Source: Gautieria morchelliformis (taxonomy: Eukaryota; Basidiomycota; Agaricomycetes; Gomphales; Gomphaceae). From it: a stretch of DNA of 64,000 bases. The notes under the pieces are model-generated. The model searched no databases and was not told the DNA's origin. It saw only the letters and a program-made list of their open reading frames with translations. This document shows, in pieces, positions 56,962 through 64,000 of the stretch. The DNA lies in NCBI GenBank assembly GCA_015179125.1, contig WHVA01000284.1, forward strand, positions 81,424 to 145,423. Reading direction: 5' to 3'. Both the position numbers and the translations under genes were made by a program. Position 1 is the first letter of the stretch; each line of letters starts with the position of its first letter.

Positions 56962-59427
56962 TTAATATATTCCGATTTGCTCGTTGAGAATCTTCACTCT
57001 AGGACTAGGAAGTCCTTTAGTGAGGATATCTGCCAACATTTGTTCGGTTGGCAAATAAACGAGCTTGGCTTGTTGATTTTTGATTATATCTCGAAGGAAA
57101 TATAATCGGATGTCGAAGTGCTTGGTTCTCGTGTGTTGTTGGGTGCCATACGTGATGGCAATGGCTGATTGATTGTCTGAATAAACTTGGATGGGTCTGT
57201 TCAGTGGTTGGAATATTTCAGAAATAAAATGGCGCATCCAAAGAGCCTCTTTGCCCGCATGGGTCAGGGCGACGAATTCGGCTTCAGTTGATGAGAGGGC
57301 TACTATCGACTGTTTCTGGCAACTCCATGAAACAGTGCCTCCATCAATCTGAAATAAGTATGCCGAATACGAACGCCTATGACTCTGTGAACCCCAATCC
57401 GCATCTGAATACCCCATCAAGCCGTCTTGATTTCTTCCAAGTGTGAGCTTGTAATGCTTCGTGCCTTTCAAATATTTGAAGACACGTTTGACTGCATTCC
57501 AGTGTGTGCCACCTGGATTTTCAAGGAATTGCGAGAGTAATGACACCGCAAATGCAATGTCAGGTCGAGTGGCTACAGCCGCCCACATCAGTGATCCTAT
57601 AGCTTGCCTGTATGGAAACTTCGACATGGCTTTCTTGCCTCTCTCTGTAGAAGGACATTGGTCTTTAGATAATTTTACGGCTGGATCAAGAGGCGTAGCA
57701 TAAGTCTTTGCATCTTCGAGATTAAATTTTTTGATGATCTTCTCGATGTATGCAGGTTGTGAAATTGCAATGGTCTTCTTCTGCCAGTCTCTTTCGATTT
57801 TGAGATTCAATAGCCAATGAATCTCGCCTAGATCTTTCATACTGAAGACCTGAGCAAGATCTCGTTTGACTTCGTCCAGGACTGATTGATTCTCAGCTGT
57901 GATGGTAAGGTCGTCCACAGCTGTTGCAATGATCACATGCCCCTTTCCGCCACGTCTATAAAATACAGCCCCATCTGTGGCTGACGTAGTGAATCCTAAC
58001 TTGTGGAATTCACCACTTAGACGTTTGTACCATTCTCTTCCAGATTGCTTGAGGCCGTAGAGTGCTTTCTTCAAAAGTAGCACTTCGCCTTTGTCTCCTG
58101 ACTCATATCCATACGGCTGCTTCATGTAAATAGGTTCGGGCAACTTAGCATTGAGGTATGCATAGTCCACGTCCATTTGATGAATAGGCCAGTCATTCCT
58201 AGCAGCAATGGCGCATATGATCCGTAGGGAGGATAACCGAGCAACAGGTGAGTATGTCTCATCATAGTCGATTCCAAACTTCTGCGTGAAGCCTTGGGCG
58301 ACCATTCTCGATTTAGGTACTATTGGTTTCCCTTCTGGATTACGCTTCCAAAGGTAGACCCATTTGTTGCCGACAATGTTGGCTCCAGGAGGTGGTTTGG
58401 TTCTTTCCCACACTCCCTTGTCGATTAGGGCCTCATACTCTTTGTCCATTGATTTCTTCCACATAGGATTATTCAGAGCTTCGTCTGCATTGCTAGGTTC
58501 AATTTGACTCAAATCCGGCGCCTTGTTATTGTTTTGACCGTCGGTTAGAAACGCACTGATGGCACACTCATAGCTACTGATGCCATCAATCTCGGAGGAT
58601 AATTCTTGGTCGAATAAAACTTCTTTATGGTCCTCAACGTCCTCGTAAGCTAGCGTAGTCATATGTGCGCCAGCTTGTCTCTGGGTTTGAGATCTTGTTA
58701 CGGGACCTGATGGGGCTGGCTGCACTTGTTGTTGACGGATCCTTTCGCTTCTCCTTATCGGTTCAGCTTCTCTAGGTCTGTCATCAACTCCCTGAATAGG
58801 TTGCAGCTTTTCAAGATATTCCTCTGGTGCACTTTCATCAATTTCTTCGATCTTTGCCTCTTCGCTGACTAAGCGACCGGGCATAGGCACTGATGCCGGA
58901 ATGGCCTTCTTCTCTTCTTTAGACGTAGGTAGCTTGGATTCCTCAATAGAAATGATTGGGACCTTTCCCTTCTTCATCTCTGAATCAAACACAACGTTCC
59001 GCTCGACAGAAACTTTGTGCGAGTCAGGCCAATAAACATAATGACCATGGCTCTGCGCAGAAATTCCTATCCACCGAGCTCTCTTGGCACGAGCTGCCAA
59101 TTTATCTCCCTGAGTGATTTTGACGTAAATTTCAGTTCCCCACGCGTGAATGTCTTTGAGATTCGGTTTTTCATGGTGAATCATCTCGTAGGGCGTTTTA
59201 TCTGGTAGAGCTCTTGTATGCGTCCTGTTCCTAAGATAATTGGCATGCTGTATCGCATAGCCCCATAATATCTTAGGAAGGCTTGATTCTAGCAGCATGG
59301 CACGAGTTCTCTCAGTGAGGGTTCGGTTCAGGCGTTCCGCAACACCATTGGACTCTGGTGTGTCGTGTACCGTCAACTGATGCTTCGTGCCTTGTTTGGC
59401 TAGATGCTGTTCGAATTCAGAGCTCAT
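56962..59427 (-). CDS. Copia polyprotein, C-terminal ORF: integrase end, reverse transcriptase, RNase H
   Basis: 821 residues from the ORF's first ATG. Integrase C-terminal core: MSSEFEQHLAKQGTKHQLTV, DTPESNGVAERLNRTLTER (catalytic E in context). An acidic linker with a KPIRRSERIR-type tether follows. Reverse transcriptase: NIVGNKWVYLWKRNPEGKPI, VAQGFTQKFGIDYDETYSPV, QMDVDYAYLNAKLPEPIYMK, ALYGLKQSGREWYKRL, and the active site AVDDLTI (Ala where YVDD is usual). RNase H: GYSDADWGSQSHRRSYSAYL, ALSSTEAEFVALTHAGKEAL, VYSDNQSAIAI and RTKHFDIRLYFLRD. All catalytic acidic residues are visible. Its start is artificial: the frame should continue from the upstream ORF through two lost bases. Confidence 0.92.
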   Translation of the reverse strand: MSSEFEQHLAKQGTKHQLTVHDTPESNGVAERLNRTLTERTRAMLLESSLPKILWGYAIQHANYLRNRTHTRALPDKTPYEMIHHEKPNLKDIHAWGTEIYVKITQGDKLAARAKRARWIGISAQSHGHYVYWPDSHKVSVERNVVFDSEMKKGKVPIISIEESKLPTSKEEKKAIPASVPMPGRLVSEEAKIEEIDESAPEEYLEKLQPIQGVDDRPREAEPIRRSERIRQQQVQPAPSGPVTRSQTQRQAGAHMTTLAYEDVEDHKEVLFDQELSSEIDGISSYECAISAFLTDGQNNNKAPDLSQIEPSNADEALNNPMWKKSMDKEYEALIDKGVWERTKPPPGANIVGNKWVYLWKRNPEGKPIVPKSRMVAQGFTQKFGIDYDETYSPVARLSSLRIICAIAARNDWPIHQMDVDYAYLNAKLPEPIYMKQPYGYESGDKGEVLLLKKALYGLKQSGREWYKRLSGEFHKLGFTTSATDGAVFYRRGGKGHVIIATAVDDLTITAENQSVLDEVKRDLAQVFSMKDLGEIHWLLNLKIERDWQKKTIAISQPAYIEKIIKKFNLEDAKTYATPLDPAVKLSKDQCPSTERGKKAMSKFPYRQAIGSLMWAAVATRPDIAFAVSLLSQFLENPGGTHWNAVKRVFKYLKGTKHYKLTLGRNQDGLMGYSDADWGSQSHRRSYSAYLFQIDGGTVSWSCQKQSIVALSSTEAEFVALTHAGKEALWMRHFISEIFQPLNRPIQVYSDNQSAIAITYGTQQHTRTKHFDIRLYFLRDIIKNQQAKLVYLPTEQMLADILTKGLPSPRVKILNEQIGIY

Positions 59428-59545
59428 ATACTCGCCCCTCGATCAGAAACAAGTGCCTTGATGTGCACATTTCTCTGTCGAAGCATTAAAGCCTCGTAGA
59501 GCTTGTACTTTGAGAATGCTTCTGATTTGTTCGCCATGAGATAAA

Positions 59546-61204
59546 TCACCGATTCTCTTGAGTAGTCATCGATAAAGGAGACATAATATGACTTCTTATC
59601 GATCGTGAGGTGTCTTGCAGGTCCCAGACATCAGAATAAATTCTGTCACCGAATTTTGATGTTCGGTCTCTGGGTTCTCGAGGAAGAGGTTTGCGCGCAA
59701 TCTTGGCCTGAATACACGCATCACAGACAATTCTATCGCCTGTGGAGCTCAGTTCAATGCCCAATATCATGCCATGATTTAATAGATGTTGTAGGGACTT
59801 CTGCGAGATGTGCCCCATCTTTTGATGAATTTCCATGGCAGATAAACACATATGGGCTTGAGCACTTGGTGACTGGAGGTCTAGTCGATATAAGCCATTG
59901 ACTTTCGGTGCTTGCATCAATACTTTTCCAGCAGCATTAGATATTGTGCATTTCTGGCCACCGAGTCGAATGTCGTAGCCAGCATCATCGCACCGACCGA
60001 TCGAGACGAGGGTAGCAGCAATTTTGGGTGCATAGTATGTATCTTGCAACGTGACTTCTACTGTTCTATCTCCAACCTTATTGGATAATACGAGCAGTCC
60101 TGAGCCGAAGGCATCAAAGGTACCTTTGTTGGCTGCTCGGATAGTCCTCGGCTGTGAGAATTGACAGTAGTTCCTCAATAAATTTTTGTGAGGAGTCATA
60201 TGCGATGTCGTTCCGGTGTCGAGTATGACTATAACTCCTGAGGATGTGCTCAAATTGAAATTAGAGCACTCGTCAAAATTGGTGAAGGCAAGATGCCCAT
60301 CACCACTTTCCTCAGAAGTAGACTCTTCTTCGGCAACATTCGCTTTTGCTTTACCCTTCTTCTTCTTCTTGCCTTTGGCTTTCTTCTTCTGGCGTGGTCC
60401 TTGACCTTCTTTACCACCTCCTTTAGCCCAGCAATTTTCGATGGAATGTCCAGGCTTTTTGCAGTTGGTGCATACATGCGCCTTCTGCCCCTTCTGGTCC
60501 TTCTTAGTAGATGAACCAATAAACACCTGCTCTTCTTGCGGGAGTGTTTTCTTCCTGTCATACTGAGCCTTTAGTACCCTAATAATATTATCAGGGACCA
60601 ATGGCATCCCGCATTCTTCAAGCGAAGTGGTAAGGGCGTTCATGACTGCCTCATAGGATGGTGGAAGTGATGCAAGGATGATGTCCATGAATTCTTCTTC
60701 GGAAACTCTGGCTCCCATCTCATTAAGACGAGCATATAGGTCTTGGGCCTTGTCCAAGTGATCTCTCAAATCTCCATCCTCAGGACATCTCATACTGCGG
60801 AGTTGTCTCTGCAGGCTGGTGAGGACCATCTTGGGCTTTTTGGTCATTTCATTGACCAGTGCATCCCAAGTCTCTTTTGCTGTCTTCTGCTTCTGTAGCA
60901 TCAGGGCTAATGACTCTGACACTGAGACGATGATTTGGGTCTTGGCTTGTCCTTCTCTAGCAAGGTATCTCTCCAGCTTCTCCTCAGCCTTATCCATCTG
61001 AGTTTCCTCAGCTTCTGTAAGAATATGGCCTGGGGGCATGACTGGAGGATCAGGAGGTCTAGTGACTCTCCCTTCTACATGCTTGAGTAGATTTTTGGAC
61101 TCGAAATAGCTGATGAGAGTGGCTCGCCACAATGGCCAATTACTACCATCAGTAGCAAGCTTCTCAACACCCAATAGCTTCTCAGAAGTGTCTCCGGGGC
61201 CCAT
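59546..61204 (-). CDS. Copia polyprotein, N-terminal ORF: Gag, protease, integrase start
   Basis: 552 residues starting MGPGDTSEKLLGVEKLATDG 5 nt inside the 5' LTR end. Gag (UBN2-like) has NWPLWRATLISYFESKNLLK, TSLQRQLRSMRCPEDGDLRD. A CCHC knuckle, CTNCKKPGHSIENC, is followed by a Lys-rich tract. Aspartic protease motif is DTGTTSHM. GAG-pre-integrase and the integrase HHCC zinc site follow: MEIHQKMGHISQKSLQHLLN and DACIQAKIARKPLPREPRDR, then IYSDVW. The frame then shifts at a 3-base C run (59,623-59,625, plus strand); the third frame covers the middle of integrase until a second shift at 59,435-59,438. Confidence 0.92.
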   Translation of the reverse strand: MGPGDTSEKLLGVEKLATDGSNWPLWRATLISYFESKNLLKHVEGRVTRPPDPPVMPPGHILTEAEETQMDKAEEKLERYLAREGQAKTQIIVSVSESLALMLQKQKTAKETWDALVNEMTKKPKMVLTSLQRQLRSMRCPEDGDLRDHLDKAQDLYARLNEMGARVSEEEFMDIILASLPPSYEAVMNALTTSLEECGMPLVPDNIIRVLKAQYDRKKTLPQEEQVFIGSSTKKDQKGQKAHVCTNCKKPGHSIENCWAKGGGKEGQGPRQKKKAKGKKKKKGKAKANVAEEESTSEESGDGHLAFTNFDECSNFNLSTSSGVIVILDTGTTSHMTPHKNLLRNYCQFSQPRTIRAANKGTFDAFGSGLLVLSNKVGDRTVEVTLQDTYYAPKIAATLVSIGRCDDAGYDIRLGGQKCTISNAAGKVLMQAPKVNGLYRLDLQSPSAQAHMCLSAMEIHQKMGHISQKSLQHLLNHGMILGIELSSTGDRIVCDACIQAKIARKPLPREPRDRTSKFGDRIYSDVWDLQDTSRSIRSHIMSPLSMTTQENR

Positions 61205-61209
61205 AACCC
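61190..61209 (-). promoter_or_regulatory. Copia primer-binding site overlapping the start codon
   Basis: Directly after the 5' LTR, the element sense reads GGGTTATGGGCCCCGG. This is complementary to the anticodon stem-loop of an initiator tRNA-Met (core CCCAUAA), the half-tRNA priming site described for Drosophila copia. The polyprotein ATG lies inside it. Confidence 0.6.
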
Positions 61210-61706
61210 TGTAGAGGACAGGAATTATAGGCAGTAGGTATGGACTTGTTATTCAAAAGAATAGACTAGAAATCAATTCACTCTCTCAGTGAATTTAGTG
61301 GTCACTATAAATATATTATACACTACCTAGAAATCAATTCACTACAGATGATTTCTAGGTCAATAAATGCAAAGACTACTAGACTAATTTACTTGCCTCT
61401 CTCAGTGAATTTAGTGGTCACTGAGAGAGGGGGAAATGTGTTCCACTGCGCATGTACTACTACCCGGCCTTTAGCGCCCAAGGGCTCGCGCGTCGAAGTC
61501 ATTTCAGACTCCGCTGGGTGCAGCCGCTTGTGAAAGTAGGAATAACAAGATGAAATAGAGAGATAAGAAATGAGTGGAAAATTTCGAAAATAACCAGAGA
61601 AATGGATGCATAATACAAGAGCAATGTGAGAAGAAATTGGATGGCCACACAACAAATTGGATATATTATGCTTGATTTTGGTGCAGGAGCATGAATGCAC
61701 CCAACA
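61210..61706 (-). repeat. Copia 5' LTR
   Basis: 497 bp, identical to the other LTR except for CC instead of CCC at 61,468-61,469. Confidence 0.95.
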
Positions 61707-61711
61707 GAAGC
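61707..61711. repeat. Target site duplication GAAGC, right copy
   Basis: Five bases immediately after the right LTR; identical to 56,446-56,450. Confidence 0.9.
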
Positions 61712-62275
61712 TCCAGCCTTTTTTGGTCAGCTCACTCAACTTCCGTGTCCTGATGCTGAACAGTGGGCCTCCTCCACCACCAGTTTTTGTAAGGCAGGTG
61801 AATTGCATACCAGGTTTGCCACACAACTCCCTTTGAGGCCAGCGATACTACCAGTGACCACACCCCTCCCAGCTGCCTCTGGACCCGCTCCAATGGGTGT
61901 GGACACCGTGAAAAGGCGATCCCCACAGCCACTCACCTGTTGGTGTGGCAGGAAGGTCGGATGCTTCGCATGAGAATGTCCCAGGCCTACAATGTTGCTA
62001 CAAGACAGCCAATGAGTGTGAGGAGCTACTGAAGCACTGGATGGTTGCTGCAGACACGCGAGATGTCACCGAAGAAGAGGTCGAGAGGGATGTTGTGGAG
62101 GATTTTGCGTCATGCAGAGAGTGAGAGATGTGCCCTTGCTGCCCCTGTCCAATCGCTTTGCCCTGTCAATAGCCCCAGATACTGAAGGTACTATTCACAT
62201 GTTTGAAACTGGGTTGTATGCAGCAGGCGATAAGGATGCATCTGTCAAGATTGTTTTTAGGCGTTAATATCGTGT
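61712..62275 (+). pseudogene. Gypsy gag continuation, deleted and degenerate
   Basis: Across the duplicated GAAGC the frame continues QPFLVSSLNFR, the usual Gag core. It then shifts; another frame gives RFATQLPLRPAILPVTTPLP, AASGPAPMGVDTVKRRSPQP and a decayed zinc knuckle, LTCWCGRKVGCFA, stop, ECPRP. The middle of Gag is missing. After 62,040 come LLKHWMVAADTRDVTEEEVE and FALSIAPDTEGTIHMFETGL, which may be later Gag-Pol remnants. No intact ORF. Confidence 0.6.
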
Positions 62276-64000
62276 ATTAGTGAACACAGCGAATGCCCGA
62301 ATAATTGTGCGAATAAGTTGCCGTTCGGCGAATAGGTGAACCAATAAATGTTCACAAGATAAGAGGGTTGCCCGAACGGAGCTCGCCCTATCTACATCGT
62401 AGCGAAATAGCCCATGGCACTTGACAATGTAACGTGCAAGGTGTCACGGAAGGGCGACAATCCCTTTGCCGGCGAAGGTGCTCCTTCGGAGCCCTTCGCC
62501 GACAGCACAGAAAATAGTTCGAAGGCTAAGGTAACGAAGATGAAGTATGAGAACTCACCAGTGGTGCCTAAGTCCTCTTCTGGTTGAAGATAGAAATCTC
62601 CAGGAGAAGGCTCAAGAGGATGATCACAGCGAGGTTGGGTTTGCACAAGATGGACGACGTATGATAATTGAACTAAGAATATACATGCGAATGTAAACTA
62701 CTTATATCGAATGCTCGTAAGGTATCAGCGAATAGGAAAGAGGCCGTCATGAGTCAGGGTTGGATAGGGGTGCGCAGCCATGATACAGCATAGATGAAAT
62801 AAACATACATAGAGTGAAGGAGGAGTGCGAACATGAAATGATGGAGAGTAAAGGTGGCGAAGGCACTTATGTACGAAACCATGTCTTGGGACCTACATAC
62901 ATGCTACCTGCACGGACTCTTCATCTACTGGGTTGATCCCACACGACCTACGGAAGGGGCGTCCCGCGAAAACATTCTGGCCATATGAACACCCAAAGGG
63001 GTTGGATCGAGAAGCTGATGGGAGTAGTGACGAAACCATCCTACCGGGAGGGGCGTTGATCGTGTTTCGATGGCGTGCCTGTTGGCGAATGATGCGAGCA
63101 GCAAATAGTTGTTCAGTGAAATGTGGAAGGGTGAATGGAGATGGCATGGGGAGGAGTGGTGAAAGGGGAAATGGGGATAACAAGGTGCAGGAAATACACA
63201 AGTCATGACAATCTGATCATAGAACACATCGAAAGAGGGTTGAGCAGAGGAGGTGATAGGCCCAGTGATGACTACCAAGTCAGTCCAAAGACGTCGATCA
63301 TGCTTTGACGGGTGGCTATTGTGAATGGTGTGAACAGCGAAGATCGGTTGCTGAAACGGCAAGGGTGATCAGAAGCGAACACGGAGGTGGAGTGGGGAAT
63401 GAGAGAACAGAGCATCTGATAGGGGAAATAAATGCGTCATACAGCATCAACCAATGACATTCTAAAAGGTCCTTCCCCACAATTGACGCATTGGGAGGGA
63501 GCCCTCCAAAGCACTTTGTGGTTGCAAACTGTTCTCTCTCCAAATTTGCCGAGCCTCAGGGTGGAGATCTGGATGACAGACACAGCTGAGGTCAAAGAAG
63601 CTTATAAGGGCAACCTAGCAGACACTCTACACTCAAGTGGTGAACTGGTGAAGGGGGATCCAAAGTAGATAACATAGACATACCTGGCGAAGGGGGATCC
63701 AAAGAGAAACTCTAAAGAACTCCTTCACCAGCTGCTACGACTATAAGCTTGGGAATGCTAGCCTGATCACTGAATGCCTGAGTTACATAAGTGATCGCAC
63801 TGGCGATAACAGGAACAAGGACAGGACAGATAAGAAAGGAATGATATTGGAGATTGGACGGGAGGGAATGACTGGAACACAAGCAGAGGATGCCAAAGGC
63901 TGGAGAGTCTTGGAGGCCTTGATCTCACATCACACTGGGTGCACACAGTGCGATGATGGTTCCCCTGAAATCACTCCCCCTCTAGAATGCAGTGATCTGA
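62276..64000. other. Repeat-rich tail of the window, no confident gene
   Basis: Only short ORFs without domains. Possible LTR-like sequence starts near 62,348 (TGTTCACAAG). A 15-16-bp direct repeat GAAGGGGGATCCAAAG occurs near 63,652 and 63,690. A hairpin CGAAGG...CCTTCG lies near 62,475. A plus-strand ORF at 63,432-63,668 reads LTHWEGALQSTLWLQTVLSP and may be Gag-like, but I cannot support it. Confidence 0.35.

Larger units (their letters stand above)
56451..61706 (-). mobile_element. Nearly intact Ty1/copia retrotransposon (5,256 bp)
   Basis: Flanked by two LTRs (498 and 497 bp) and a 5-bp direct repeat GAAGC. On the minus strand the order is 5' LTR (61,706-61,210), primer-binding site, Gag-protease-integrase start, integrase end-reverse transcriptase-RNase H, polypurine tract, 3' LTR (56,948-56,451). 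Integrase before reverse transcriptase defines copia. The LTRs differ by one base in a C run, so insertion was very recent. Two single-base deletions break the polyprotein in integrase. Confidence 0.95.

Overview
This window is nuclear DNA of a filamentous basidiomycete, most likely an Agaricomycete. The evidence is many short GT-AG introns (about 50-60 nt), conserved fungal housekeeping genes, two DUF6533-type membrane protein genes typical of mushroom-forming fungi, a KDZ-transposon-associated CxC gene remnant, and Ty1/copia, Ty3/gypsy and Helitron sequences. I cannot name the species from the sequence.

Left part (1-31.9 kb) is gene-dense and mostly housekeeping: the 3' end of a trehalose-6-phosphate phosphatase gene (TPS2), a Gbp2/Hrb1-type SR/RRM mRNA export protein, a BTB/POZ protein, the GPI-transamidase subunit PIG-S/Gpi17, a double-SANT Snt1-like corepressor, a PIN4/Par14 parvulin, the ribosome recycling ATPase Rli1/ABCE1, the small RPA subunit Rfa3, the CUE protein Cue3/ASCC2, the E2 Ubc4, an unrecognised protein with a C-terminal membrane segment, a Vps39/TGFBRAP1-like tethering subunit, a DUF6533 membrane protein, and a secreted NucA/NucB-type nuclease with a repetitive Ser/Thr-rich linker. 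Four genes in 13.4-21.0 kb (PIN4, RLI1, CUE3, UBC4) belong to ribosome biogenesis, recycling or ribosome quality control. PIN4 and RLI1 are divergent and share a 152-bp promoter holding two CACGTG boxes.

Middle part (32-47.4 kb) is looser: a KDZ-associated CxC5/CxC6 remnant, an intron-containing tRNA-Ile(AAU), a perilipin-like lipid-droplet protein, a small protein with a canonical eIF4E-binding motif, the mitochondrial p32 homologue Mam33, an F-box protein, a second DUF6533 protein and a leucine-rich-repeat protein.

Right part (47.5-64 kb) is a transposon graveyard with nested insertions. A Helitron Rep/helicase gene is broken into three pieces by a 1.44-kb LTR and by a 1.3-kb segment carrying a gag-like ORF and a dense cluster of DNA hairpins. 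A gypsy element (LTR plus start of gag) is split by an almost intact 5,256-bp copia element whose LTRs differ by one base and which is flanked by a perfect 5-bp target duplication (GAAGC). Several reading-frame breaks in this window (SNT1 and two in the copia element) are single missing bases in G/C runs, the pattern expected from homopolymer undercalls in the assembly.

Exon boundaries were inferred by eye from reading frames, GT-AG signals and family conservation; gene spans run from start to stop codon and include introns.
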